Of a DNA stretch of 64,000 nucleotides, positions 44,992 through 54,035 are shown piece after piece. Source of the DNA: Alteromonas_E sp965248545 (lineage in GTDB: Bacteria > Pseudomonadota > Gammaproteobacteria > Enterobacterales > Alteromonadaceae); NCBI GenBank assembly GCA_965248545.1, contig OZ252110.1:3100001-3164000 (forward strand), in the 5' to 3' direction. Under the pieces are notes generated by a model, which searched no databases, was not told where the DNA came from, and was given only the letters and a program-made list of their open reading frames with translations. The position numbers and the translations under genes are program-made. Positions within the stretch are counted from its first letter, which is position 1. Each line of letters opens with the position of its first letter.

Positions 44992-45024
44992 TCGAAGCTG
45001 TGCTTCGATAGGCAAAATTTCTGT
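44981..45024 (+). ncRNA. Precursor hairpin abutting the second tRNA-Glu
   Basis: A 44-base structure with outer stem ACAGAAATTT/AAATTTCTGT, inner stem ATCGAAG/CTTCGAT, loop CTGTG and one-sided bulge AGGCA. Stem lengths (10 and 7), loop (5) and bulge (5) are exactly those of the hairpin at 44641-44684, while many pairs are changed on both sides. The right arm again includes the first two tRNA bases. Confidence 0.7.
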
Positions 45025-45098
45025 CCCCTTCGTCTAGAGGCCTAGGACACCGCCCTTTCACGGCGGTAACAGGGGTTCGAATCCCCTAGGGGACGCCA
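45023..45098 (+). tRNA. tRNA-Glu (anticodon UUC), copy 2
   Basis: A 76-base tRNA identical to copy 1, with encoded CCA and anticodon UUC. It is the last gene of the tRNA-Ala/Glu/Glu operon; a terminator begins four bases after it. Confidence 0.97.
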
Positions 45099-45101
45099 TC
45101 T

Positions 45102-45132
45102 AAAAAACACCGGCTTTTGCCGGTGTTTTTTT
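45102..45132 (+). terminator. Intrinsic terminator of the tRNA-Ala/Glu operon
   Basis: Stem CACCGGC/GCCGGTG with a TTTT loop and seven T after it, preceded by an A-run that extends the stem. It closes the operon directly after the second tRNA-Glu. Confidence 0.94.
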
Positions 45133-45349
45133 ATGTCTGTTGGAAGAGTGTTAAGACCTTCGGTGCGGTATATTCGGGTTGATCAGGCTCGCATGCTGCT
45201 GCATGACCAGTTATTACTCTCAACGTCACCCGTGACGACTGCAGCAGCGACAAAACCTTAAAGCTACAAACAAAAGCGCGTGCACTTGCGCTTAGTTCGA
45301 ACTACCCTCTAGGAACGAATCATGCTCAATCCGGTTGAAACGAGGTAAA

Positions 45350-47155
45350 GTGCAACATCCTATGGACCAATTAATCGCCAATATACCTAATTTGTCGATG
45401 GATACTCGTCTTCCAAACTTAATTGATGGCATTTTGCAGACCTTTGCTCAGCACAACGAAAACGATGATGTTCCGCTGGATTCACGTTCACAAACTGTCC
45501 TGCAAATAACTGATTTAACAGCACCACAAGCAAATGATTTGTTTCAGCTCGGCTATGATATTCCTTTGGATCGGTTGGGGATTTACACCAATGCACTCAC
45601 GGCCAGTGCGAGCCTCGAAAACTGGTTAGACACCATTATTTTGTTGTTACAAGAACTGAGTGAAGAACAGCGTGTGTATGTGGTGGAGAACTCCATTGAT
45701 GGCACGAGATTATCATTGCCACCGCATCCCGATATGTTAGCGATTCAGTGCCTTGTGGCGGGCATCATTGTGCATTGTATTTATGCGGCGGATCTCGTTG
45801 ATAGAGGCTTGGTAGAATGCCAGTTAAACAACAACCTTTCACTTACCAAACGAGCATTATCATTTGCACCGGCTAACGTACTACTCTCTTTGTATTTTCC
45901 GAGTAGGGCGCTAGCGCAACAATTAAGTAATGGGAATCAACGAGTTTATCAAGTCTTTGCCCGCCAATTGAAAGTTTACCAAAAGGGTCTGAAAAACAGC
46001 GGTAATATAGAATATAAGGTGTTACGTGAAGTGATGCATACGACCGACTGGACTCGCCTGGCACAGTCTCAAGTCGCGGCAAATTTGGCCATGAGCGAAA
46101 GAACGTTAGTGCGACGGTTACAGCAAGAAGGGCTTAAGTTTAGAGATATCGTTGCCAGTGCACGGAATGCGCAGGCATTGAACTTGTTGTTTAATGGTAA
46201 GCCTGTCGCGGAAGTCAGCAGTGAGCTTGGGTTTTCAGATCGAGCAACCTTTGAGCGCTCATTTAAAAAATGGCAGGGATTATCTCCAGCGAAAATTCAG
46301 GCTCAGTATGTTCTACTTGCGTCTGAGTCAGATGTCGAGAGCGTGATTAACGCCAGTGAACTGCCGCACTTACCGTCAACCATTAGCCGTTTGCTAGCGT
46401 GTTTAAGGCAAGAAGAAACGGATATTGATCAGGTTATTGACCTGCTCGAGACCGATCCTGTCCTGGTTGCCAAGGTGTTACGTGTCGCAAATAGTAGCAT
46501 GTATGCGAATGTAAAAGCGGATAGCCTGAAACAGGCCGTTGTGGCGATATTCGGTTTTGACAAGCTCTACGCGCTAACCCTTTCAATTGTATCGACGTCA
46601 ATGTTTTCATCCCTAGTGAAACAGTTTGATTACAAACAGTTTTGGCACCGCGCCTTGTTGTCTGCGTGGATGGTTGAGCGAATTAGCGAGACTGCAGGGA
46701 TAGATCAACAAGGCCAAGAGACCCTGTATTTAGCAGGGTTACTGCACTGTATTGGCGAACTCGTGATCCATTATTGTTTACCCGACAAGGTTGCCCAATA
46801 CTCCTCAGAGCTGTCAGAACAAGTTACCTGGCGGGAGCATAACCGCTATCAACACTTGCTGATTGGTACCCATACCACCGCCGTTAGCTATTTTGTTTGT
46901 CATTTATGGCATATTCCCAAGCCGGTGTGTGATGTGATTGATAGCCTGTCACCAATGCGCGAGGAGCAACACGGGGTGCTGAATGACGCCCTAGATGTTG
47001 TCGATTACGTGCTTTTCCCCACTCAACAAACCCAGAATAGCTGCCGGCATATTCTGAATAAGTACTTCAACTCCGAAATACAGCAAAAGCGCTTTTTGAT
47101 GGATGCTCGGCAGATGAGAGACGACCTAGTACAAACGGCAAACGATTTACTCTGA
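45350..47155 (+). CDS. AraC-type DNA-binding protein fused to an HDOD domain
   Basis: A protein of about 601 residues. Residues ~10-215 resemble the 'arabinose-binding' sensor of OruR-like AraC regulators. A helix-turn-helix pair follows (TRLAQSQVAANLAMSERTLV, RRLQQEG, VAEVSSELGFSDRATFERSF; about 240-305). The C-terminal half (about 330-550) is an HDOD domain (LPHLPSTISRLLACLRQ, DPVLVAKVLRVANSS, AVVAIFGFDKLYALTLSI, FWHRALLSAWMVERI, LAGLLHCIGELV). The start is uncertain: GTG 45350 has GAGG four bases upstream, ATG 45362 has none, and the frame opens at TTG 45335. A short reading frame MLNPVETR (45322-45348), with AGGA upstream, ends just before the GTG. Confidence 0.85.
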   Translation: MQHPMDQLIANIPNLSMDTRLPNLIDGILQTFAQHNENDDVPLDSRSQTVLQITDLTAPQANDLFQLGYDIPLDRLGIYTNALTASASLENWLDTIILLLQELSEEQRVYVVENSIDGTRLSLPPHPDMLAIQCLVAGIIVHCIYAADLVDRGLVECQLNNNLSLTKRALSFAPANVLLSLYFPSRALAQQLSNGNQRVYQVFARQLKVYQKGLKNSGNIEYKVLREVMHTTDWTRLAQSQVAANLAMSERTLVRRLQQEGLKFRDIVASARNAQALNLLFNGKPVAEVSSELGFSDRATFERSFKKWQGLSPAKIQAQYVLLASESDVESVINASELPHLPSTISRLLACLRQEETDIDQVIDLLETDPVLVAKVLRVANSSMYANVKADSLKQAVVAIFGFDKLYALTLSIVSTSMFSSLVKQFDYKQFWHRALLSAWMVERISETAGIDQQGQETLYLAGLLHCIGELVIHYCLPDKVAQYSSELSEQVTWREHNRYQHLLIGTHTTAVSYFVCHLWHIPKPVCDVIDSLSPMREEQHGVLNDALDVVDYVLFPTQQTQNSCRHILNKYFNSEIQQKRFLMDARQMRDDLVQTANDLL

Positions 47156-47236
47156 TAACTGCACGCTCACCGAGCGTTGTGTTGTTTGCGCTTTAGCATT
47201 AAACTTGCGCGCCTTTATCTGCTCAGGAGTTTAACA

Positions 47237-48184
47237 ATGCGCGTGATGTTGGCGCCGATGGAAGGTGTCGTCGATCATTTAATGCGGGACATGTTAACCC
47301 GTATCGGTGGGTTTGATTTATGTATCACCGAATTTGTGCGTGTTGTTGAACAGAAAATTCCCAATCATGTGTTTTACCGGTTATGCCCAGAGCTCAAAAC
47401 AGGTGGCGTCACCCCATCTGGAGTGCCTGTGCGTGTTCAGTTGCTCGGACAACACCCCGAGTGGATGGCACTCAACGCAGAGCGAGCGATTATATTAGGC
47501 TCTCCCGGTGTCGATCTAAACTTTGGCTGCCCTGCTAAAACGGTCAACAAGAGCCGAGGTGGGGCCGTGTTGCTAAATGAGCCAGATACTCTGTTTGCAA
47601 TCGTCGACGCGGTTCGACAGGCCGTTCCCAAGGACTATCCTGTCACGGCGAAAATTCGCTTGGGATTTGATGATCGTAACCAAGTATTTGAAAACGTCAA
47701 AGCGCTAACCGAAGCCGGGGCCTCAGCGATTACGATTCATGCGAGGACCAAGACCGACGGCTATAAACCTCCGGCACATTGGGAATGGATTGCAAAGGTG
47801 AAACAGACGACTCACGTGCCGATCATTGCAAATGGGGATATCTGGGACCTGCAAAGTGCTGAAAAGTGTCGCCGGGTATCGGGTTGTGATGATCTAATGA
47901 TTGGGCGAGGCGCATTATCATTACCGAATCTAGCCTTATGCATAAAGCAACAGCGAGCGCCAATGCCATGGTCTGAAGTCAGTGAATGGCTTGTAACCTA
48001 TTCGGGTTACGAAATTTTTGGTGACAAAGGTCGGTATTACCCCAACCGGATCAAACAGTGGTTTGGTTACTTAAAAAACCAGTATCCGGAAGCCCAAATT
48101 GTCTTTGACCAAATCCGGCGACTCCGTGATGCAGACGAAATTGTCGCGGTCATCAATGACAATCGGTTTATGCAAACGCGATAG
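47237..48184 (+). CDS. dusC: tRNA-dihydrouridine(16) synthase
   Basis: A 315-residue flavoenzyme that reduces uridine 16 in the tRNA D-loop. The FMN-binding start MLAPMEGVVDHLMRDML, the catalytic Cys98 in NFGCPAKTVNKSRGGA, and the phosphate-binding ANGDIWDL and LMIGRGAL elements are all in place. Sequence in the middle (YKPPAHWEWIAKVKQ) is of the DusC rather than DusA/B group. ATG 47237 has AGGAG seven bases upstream; a 20-residue extension to 47177 has no such site. A terminator follows. Confidence 0.93.
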   Translation: MRVMLAPMEGVVDHLMRDMLTRIGGFDLCITEFVRVVEQKIPNHVFYRLCPELKTGGVTPSGVPVRVQLLGQHPEWMALNAERAIILGSPGVDLNFGCPAKTVNKSRGGAVLLNEPDTLFAIVDAVRQAVPKDYPVTAKIRLGFDDRNQVFENVKALTEAGASAITIHARTKTDGYKPPAHWEWIAKVKQTTHVPIIANGDIWDLQSAEKCRRVSGCDDLMIGRGALSLPNLALCIKQQRAPMPWSEVSEWLVTYSGYEIFGDKGRYYPNRIKQWFGYLKNQYPEAQIVFDQIRRLRDADEIVAVINDNRFMQTR

Positions 48185-48258
48185 GTATTAGGCGCCGGTC
48201 TTCGTTGTAAAGCCTACTTTGATTGCGCGCGCTAGTAGGCAATTCCTCTTCAAACTAC

Positions 48259-48290
48259 AAAAAAGCCCAGATATTAATAACTGGGCTTTT
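48259..48290. terminator. Bidirectional intrinsic terminator
   Basis: AAAAGCCCAG and CTGGGCTTTT arms around a 10-base A/T loop, between dusC and the converging metalloprotease gene. A-run and T-run on the two sides allow it to work in both directions. Confidence 0.9.
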
Positions 48291-48298
48291 GGCAGGGG

Positions 48299-51200
48299 TT
48301 AACGTGTTGAGCGTCGTCTTAACAACAAACCACCCAGCAACAGTAGTAATATGCTGTGCATACTACCGCCACCAGAATCACTGTTGCTTGAGGGGCGCTC
48401 ACTGCGGTTCGGATCTAATGGGTATGCATCACTGGCATCAGGAACGCCATCGTTGTCATCATCGTTGTCCGCATTGTTACCAATCCCATCCCCATCGGTA
48501 TCGGTGGTTTCACTCGCATCAAGTGGGAATGCATCTGCGCCGTCCTCTACGCCGTCATTGTCGTCATCTGGGTCGGCATTGTTGCCAATTCCGTCATTGT
48601 CGGTGTCGACTGATTCAGTTGAATCTAATGGGAAGGCATCTTCATCATCATTAACACCATCGTTATCGTCGTCTTCATCGGCATTATTACCGATTCCGTC
48701 TGAGTCGGTGTCAAGCCACTCGCTAGCATCATAAGGAAATGCGTCTTGATCATCATTCACACCGTCATTGTCATCATCAGGGTCAGCATTATTCCCAATC
48801 CCATCCATGTCAAAGTCAGCCCATTCAGTAGGGTCAAGTGGGAATAAATCGTCGACATCAGCAACGCCATCGTTGTCATCATCTTGATCGGCATTATTGC
48901 CAATACCGTCGTTATCCGTGTCTTCCCATTCCGTTGGATCGAGCGGGAAGGCGTCATCTACGTCAGGAACTCCATCATTGTCATCATCGGGGTCAATAGA
49001 ATCATCAATTCCGTCTCCGTCGTTATCATTGGCAATTGCATCATCGTCTGGCGCATCGTCACGGCTATCGATCACGCCATCATTGTCGTCGTCCGTATCG
49101 ATATATGCCAGAATCCGGTCACCATCAAAGTCGGTCATGCCGGTGATGTCCGCCGGTATCGTGGTAAGCGGCACGAAGGTGTCAAAAGATGTATCGCTGT
49201 TGTCACCAAATCCAATGACATATCCGTTGGAATATTCCGCCTCACCGGCAACGTACATCTGGCCTGTCAAGTCGATCGCATAGTTCAATGTGTCGCTTGA
49301 GTAACCAACAACCCAGTTTTCATCATTTCCCACTTGCGTTAAATAGTGGTCGCCATCTGGACCTTTTCCAAGATACGGCCTTGATAGAGTAGAGGAAGTG
49401 AATAATTTATTTTCGTTATCGACACCGATAAATCCGTAATCAGAGAGGCTCACTGATTGCCATTGCTGAGTGTTGACCAGCGAGGCCTCAAAGTAACTTG
49501 AATTTGAAGCTTCTCCTCTTCCGATAAAGTCAGAGAGGAAGTTGAAATCCCCCCAAGCATAAATTCCCTCTTCGGTGTTCACAAATCCTCGCCATGCTGA
49601 AGCGAAAACATCAGTACCTACAATGTCAGAGTCGATGGGGGACAAATACCCTTCGCGAGATGGACGCATTAAAGACCTGAATCGCGTTTCACCGGCAGAC
49701 CAAACTTGGCCTTGATTGTCGAGCATCAGGGCAATTTCACCAGTAGGCGCAACACTTTTCCAATGATACAAAGCGTTCGCTTGAATCGGCGTAGCATCTT
49801 CCGCGGCTTGGTCGCTGAACTGTTCGGGTAAGTTCCCGAGCGACCAATAGTGTGATAGTACCCATAAGCTGCCGTCGTATTTGAGAGCGAAAACAGCTGT
49901 GAAGTTCGGTTTGCCAAATAGAGCTACCCAGTCTCTGTCGGTGCCTAATTGCGTTGGTGGCAAATAATCTGTTTGACCGTCATCACCCGGATACCGATAG
50001 CTCTGTCCGTCATACCAAAGAGTACCATCAGCTTTAAGAAGAATACTAAAAGCGCCAGTCATCGCGAAATCTACCCATCCACTAGAGTTAAGTTCCGGTG
50101 TCGGAATGATTTGGCCGTGATAAAAGCCCCAGCGGTAAAGATCGCCACGATGCGTCAGGAATGCTGCTTTATCACCATCGACAAGAACATTTTGCCGGTA
50201 TGGAATTGCCATTTCAGGTAATGGCTCTAAATTAATGTCTACTGTATGAATTTCCTCTGAGGTTTCATCTTGAACCGTCATAGTGAACGAGTCGGTTGAG
50301 AAATTATCGTTCGGGTAATAAGTGAATTGGTCATCTTCAACGAGAACAGAACCAGCACTTGGCTGCGCAGAAACTGAATAACTCAGGGAATCGCCGTCAA
50401 TATCGAGGCCTGGGATTCGGCGCTTCAATGGAGACATGCCTTGAACATACATGACGACGGAATCAGGTACAATCGGCTCGTTGAAAAGCGTTCGCTCGGT
50501 TGTAACTGTAACGGTTTCAGAGGTTAAATTTTCGCCGTCAAATGCGCTGATGAAGATTTGCCCATCACGGACTAGTTCATGGTCAAGTGCAATCCGGAGT
50601 TCACCATTACCAATTTCGATTGAGCGCGGGTCAAACACAGTATTCGAACTACTCAACACTGACATATGAACAAATTCCTCGTCAAGTTCGTCTGTGATGG
50701 TGTAGTTAATCGTTGCTTGACCATTTTGAGGAACCGTAATAGCGTCGACGATATCAATTGCGGGCGCTTGGTTTTCGAAACCATTCGAAATCACCCAAAA
50801 GTGTCTGACGGCGTCAGCGCCGTATTTAACTTGTATCTGTGCAAACCCGTCTAGCGCAAAATTATTTTCGATGTTGAGTGTCACATCATTGCCAGTCGAT
50901 TGAGTCTGAATACTGAATTGACCTGACATTGAGGCGCTTAACACATTCACTTCAATAAGGCTTGGATCGTCAACTGTGACGTTTACAGATAGGTTGGGTT
51001 CGCCCAGTTCATTGACTAAGTTGTCAAGCTTGGATAGATGGTCTGATGGTTGCCCAATGTAGGTAACATGCTCAGTACTGGTGAGGCTTTTAACACTCAC
51101 CTGTTGCGCATCTATCCAGTCGATGGTTTTTAGAGCTTTAACAAAAAAGCAGTGATTACCTTGGGTTAAACCGCTGGTATCGATAGTCGCACTCGCCTCT

Positions 51201-52561
51201 GTAACTGTGTCGAGCAACGTCAGCGTGTTTTCGTTTTGGTCCAACTGGCATTGATAGTAATCGTAGTATTGGTGATAGATTTGGTAGGAATCGGCACCTT
51301 CAAAAGGTTGCCATGACAACTCGAGTTGTTGATTGCCGTCATTGTAGCTCCCGTCCAGCCCTATCGGTGCGCCAACACCTCTGAAGTTCGCAATGATATT
51401 GGCAGTTTGATTGATCATCAGGGCATTGTGTTCTGGCGTATCTGAGTCGATTGCCGTCCCAACCGGGTGTTCACCTGCATAAAGTACATCAGGATTTGAG
51501 AAGAAGTTGATGCGGTTACAGTTAACGCCATTCTCAGAACACTCGTTGGTGTAGGACATTATCGTTCGAAACGCATTGTCGACGTCAGAGTAGCCATAAT
51601 TGAAATAGTCATCGCCGCCAGCTTCAACATACCGGTCGTGTTTAGCGCCTAAATTATGTCCAATTTCATGCGCAAACGTCATATTGCCAAAGCAATTCAT
51701 GCTCGTAACGCCATAACCGTATTCGTCTTCACTCCAACCAGAACGATTGGCAGCGTACCATGCCTTACCACAAACAAAGCCGATACGAGATCCAAAAAAG
51801 TGCACGAGATCTGCTGCGTATTTGTTTCGCAACGATGGTAGTGTTTGATAGGCGCCAAGGTGCTCACGCATATCGAAAAGGTTGTCATCTTGTTGAGAGT
51901 CTTCGATTTCAACCAAGGCTACCGCGGTGACGGTGGCATCAATATTTGACGCTGCTAATGCTGCATTAGTATCTTCGAATTCAAGCGCAATTAAATCTTC
52001 GATGTTAGGGTATTGGGATTTTGCATACTGACTGTAATAGACCAGTATTTTTATTTCGTTAGTGTCTTGAAAGCCCATCGCGCTATGGCGTTCGAAGGTG
52101 AGTGCTGCGCTACTGTCATTACTACTCGATTGATAAGCCTCGAGCGCTGCCACATCATCATTTTGCTCTAATTCTGGAATGTCCTTATTCTGGACGAAAA
52201 AATAATCGTCTTGGCCGTACTTGCGCAAATTCCAAACTTTACCTTTCGCCCGAATGTGACCAGATAAGCCAAAATCAGACTGAATCAAACTCAGGCTTTC
52301 TTTATTGTTGGTGGCACCGAGCCATACTCTTTGCTTGTTTTGAGTTTGCAGGGTTTTAGTGGATTTAAAGTCGAAGGTTTCATTATTCAATCTAACTCTA
52401 AGTACGGGGGATTGAATAATGCTTTGCTCGAATAGCGGCGGCGTTTGTTTGCGTTGGCTCGCCGAGGGTGATTGTTGTGGTGTTACGTCAAAAATGTTTG
52501 CTAGCGGCTCGGATGCCGCAGATTGGGTTAGTAACAACAATAAGAAACCAAGTCGTTTCAC
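48299..52561 (-). CDS. Secreted reprolysin-like metalloprotease with RCC1-like, TSP3 and GlyGly-CTERM regions
   Basis: A 1420-residue surface or secreted protein. A signal peptide spans residues 1-17. The protease domain (about 168-395) has the zinc site HEIGHNLGAKHD with ligands His298, His302 and His308, Glu299 as base, and the Met-turn IMSYTNEC (Met335). Next come a fibronectin-like region (about 400-490), cadherin/Ig-like repeats (about 510-800), and an RCC1-like propeller (about 805-1140). At least seven DDDNDGV calcium-binding motifs follow at about 1150-1388, and the end is SGGGSMHSILLLLLGGLLLR plus basic residues, a GlyGly-CTERM tail for rhombosortase processing. No rhombosortase is in the window. 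Confidence 0.92.
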   Translation of the reverse strand: MKRLGFLLLLLTQSAASEPLANIFDVTPQQSPSASQRKQTPPLFEQSIIQSPVLRVRLNNETFDFKSTKTLQTQNKQRVWLGATNNKESLSLIQSDFGLSGHIRAKGKVWNLRKYGQDDYFFVQNKDIPELEQNDDVAALEAYQSSSNDSSAALTFERHSAMGFQDTNEIKILVYYSQYAKSQYPNIEDLIALEFEDTNAALAASNIDATVTAVALVEIEDSQQDDNLFDMREHLGAYQTLPSLRNKYAADLVHFFGSRIGFVCGKAWYAANRSGWSEDEYGYGVTSMNCFGNMTFAHEIGHNLGAKHDRYVEAGGDDYFNYGYSDVDNAFRTIMSYTNECSENGVNCNRINFFSNPDVLYAGEHPVGTAIDSDTPEHNALMINQTANIIANFRGVGAPIGLDGSYNDGNQQLELSWQPFEGADSYQIYHQYYDYYQCQLDQNENTLTLLDTVTEASATIDTSGLTQGNHCFFVKALKTIDWIDAQQVSVKSLTSTEHVTYIGQPSDHLSKLDNLVNELGEPNLSVNVTVDDPSLIEVNVLSASMSGQFSIQTQSTGNDVTLNIENNFALDGFAQIQVKYGADAVRHFWVISNGFENQAPAIDIVDAITVPQNGQATINYTITDELDEEFVHMSVLSSSNTVFDPRSIEIGNGELRIALDHELVRDGQIFISAFDGENLTSETVTVTTERTLFNEPIVPDSVVMYVQGMSPLKRRIPGLDIDGDSLSYSVSAQPSAGSVLVEDDQFTYYPNDNFSTDSFTMTVQDETSEEIHTVDINLEPLPEMAIPYRQNVLVDGDKAAFLTHRGDLYRWGFYHGQIIPTPELNSSGWVDFAMTGAFSILLKADGTLWYDGQSYRYPGDDGQTDYLPPTQLGTDRDWVALFGKPNFTAVFALKYDGSLWVLSHYWSLGNLPEQFSDQAAEDATPIQANALYHWKSVAPTGEIALMLDNQGQVWSAGETRFRSLMRPSREGYLSPIDSDIVGTDVFASAWRGFVNTEEGIYAWGDFNFLSDFIGRGEASNSSYFEASLVNTQQWQSVSLSDYGFIGVDNENKLFTSSTLSRPYLGKGPDGDHYLTQVGNDENWVVGYSSDTLNYAIDLTGQMYVAGEAEYSNGYVIGFGDNSDTSFDTFVPLTTIPADITGMTDFDGDRILAYIDTDDDNDGVIDSRDDAPDDDAIANDNDGDGIDDSIDPDDDNDGVPDVDDAFPLDPTEWEDTDNDGIGNNADQDDDNDGVADVDDLFPLDPTEWADFDMDGIGNNADPDDDNDGVNDDQDAFPYDASEWLDTDSDGIGNNADEDDDNDGVNDDEDAFPLDSTESVDTDNDGIGNNADPDDDNDGVEDGADAFPLDASETTDTDGDGIGNNADNDDDNDGVPDASDAYPLDPNRSERPSSNSDSGGGSMHSILLLLLGGLLLRRRSTR
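48398..48922 (-). repeat. Five tandem 105-base repeats (thrombospondin type 3-like, calcium-binding)
   Basis: Five 35-residue units within the metalloprotease gene (residues ~1214-1388). Each reads D-x-D-x-DGIGNNAD-x-DDDNDGV followed by an acidic stretch ending FPLDPTEW or a close variant. The DNA repeats are similar but not identical, with silent and conservative changes. They form a rigid calcium-loaded stalk between the propeller and the membrane tail. Slippage could change copy number. Confidence 0.92.
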
Positions 52562-52630
52562 GTCGCTTCCCTTCTATGTGATTTATGACTCGATTATGGC
52601 GAAGAGAAGCGAAAAAACAACCATTAGTCA

Positions 52631-53293
52631 TTATTGTTTACTTAATAATTTCTCCAGCTGATTGCGCATGAACTCTGCGATCATTGGTTGGGCCTTGGCG
52701 TTGGGGTGGATACCATCACGCTGCATAAGTGTGGGGTCTAGCGCGATGTTTTCGAGAAAAAAGGGGACTAGCGGAACCTGCTTTTCCTTGGCAACTGCGG
52801 CAAAACTATCGGTGAATAGTTGATTGTAGCGTCGGCCATAATTGGTAGGAATCTGCATTTCTTGAATGAAGACAATGACACCGGCACGTTGCGCTATGTC
52901 TGTCATTGAGCGCAGGTTGGCACGCAGTTTATTGACATTGTGGCCTTGTAATCCGTCATTTCCACCCAACTCTATCAATAAATGCGTGGGTTGGTGTTGT
53001 TCCAATAAACGCGGCAAGCGAGCAAGTCCTCCATCTGTGGTTTCTCCACTGATCGCAGCATTTACGACTTCAATCCCAGATTGATTTTCTTGCCACATAT
53101 TTTGTAACAAACTAACCCAACCCTCAGGCGCCTTTAGGCCGTATGCTGCACTTAGACTATCGCCAAGCACCATAAGCTTGATAGTGTGTGGCTCACGCTC
53201 AGCTTGAGTTTGATCTGAAACCGCTGCTAGCGGTATTAAGACTAGACAGAATAAAAACCAGCGAACTAAAGGGTTTCGTTGACGATTAACCAA
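52631..53293 (-). CDS. tesA: TesA-type SGNH esterase / acyl-CoA thioesterase I
   Basis: A 220-residue periplasmic hydrolase with a signal peptide (about residues 1-31). Block I is VLGDSLSAAYG with the nucleophile Ser, block III is LIELGGNDGL, and block V is DGIHPNAKAQ with the catalytic Asp and His. These match E. coli TesA. The start is TTG 53293 with AGGAG eight bases before it. The divergent ABC gene begins only 16 bases away, the same gene pair (tesA/ybbA) as in E. coli. Confidence 0.95.
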   Translation of the reverse strand: MVNRQRNPLVRWFLFCLVLIPLAAVSDQTQAEREPHTIKLMVLGDSLSAAYGLKAPEGWVSLLQNMWQENQSGIEVVNAAISGETTDGGLARLPRLLEQHQPTHLLIELGGNDGLQGHNVNKLRANLRSMTDIAQRAGVIVFIQEMQIPTNYGRRYNQLFTDSFAAVAKEKQVPLVPFFLENIALDPTLMQRDGIHPNAKAQPMIAEFMRNQLEKLLSKQ

Positions 53294-53309
53294 GGTAAAG
53301 ACTCCTCAC

Positions 53310-54032
53310 ATGCAGACAATGATTGAAACTAAATCCATTACTAAAACAGTTAATACCAGTGAAGGCGCGCTACAGATCCTTCAACCAATCTCTTTTCAAG
53401 TCAAGGCGGGTGAGTCGATTGCTATAGTTGGTGCGTCGGGCTCCGGTAAATCTACATTATTGAGTCTATTGGCCGGGCTCGATGAAGTCAGTAGCGGGGA
53501 GATCCATTTGGATAGCCAACCCCTTCACACCATGGATGAAGAGCAGCGAGCGCAACTAAGAGGCGACAAAGTTGGTTTTATATTTCAGAGTTTTATGTTG
53601 GTACAGAGCTTGACGGCGATCGAGAACATTATGCTTCCTGCCGAAATTAACGGTGTGTCTCAACCAAAACAAAAAGCACAGGCCATATTAGAGCAAGTGG
53701 GTTTGAGTCATCGAGCCCATCACTACCCCAATCAATTATCCGGTGGGGAACAGCAACGAGTTGCTATAGCAAGAGCGTTTATTACGCAACCTAAAATCTT
53801 GTTTGCAGATGAACCGACAGGCAACTTAGACGCTGCCAATAGCGAAAAGGTTGAGGCCTTATTATTTAAGCTTAACCAAGATAACGACACTACGCTGGTA
53901 TTGGTGACTCACGATAATGAACTCGCGGCAAAGTGCGATCGACAATTACACATGCAGGCGGGTGTTTTGACTGAAAAATCTGCAGCAGAACCTGCGTCCA
54001 CTCCTGAACATGTTCAGCGCGAGGCCAGTTAG
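53310..54032 (+). CDS. ybbA: ABC transporter ATPase (YbbA/LolD-like)
   Basis: A 240-residue ATPase. Walker A is GASGSGKST (about 41-49), the signature LSGGEQQRVAIARA and Walker B ILFADEPTGNLD follow, and the H-loop is in LVTHDNEL. The EPTGNLD form marks the MacB/LolD/FtsE group. It is divergent from tesA by 16 bases and lies 3 bases ahead of its permease. ATG 53310 lacks a good ribosome site and a second ATG occurs at 53319, so the first three residues are uncertain. The pair likely acts on lipid or lipoprotein material in the envelope. Confidence 0.92.
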   Translation: MQTMIETKSITKTVNTSEGALQILQPISFQVKAGESIAIVGASGSGKSTLLSLLAGLDEVSSGEIHLDSQPLHTMDEEQRAQLRGDKVGFIFQSFMLVQSLTAIENIMLPAEINGVSQPKQKAQAILEQVGLSHRAHHYPNQLSGGEQQRVAIARAFITQPKILFADEPTGNLDAANSEKVEALLFKLNQDNDTTLVLVTHDNELAAKCDRQLHMQAGVLTEKSAAEPASTPEHVQREAS

Positions 54033-54035
54033 ATT

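Noticed and set aside
47177..47236. Longer N-terminus for DusC
   Set aside because: No ribosome site, and DusC proteins start directly at the MRVMLAPMEG stretch, which has AGGAG seven bases upstream.
48351..49300. Long plus-strand reading frames opposite the metalloprotease repeats
   Set aside because: They are mirror frames of the DDDNDGV repeats, rich in Ser and Val/Ile from repeated GAT/GTC codons, with no ribosome sites.
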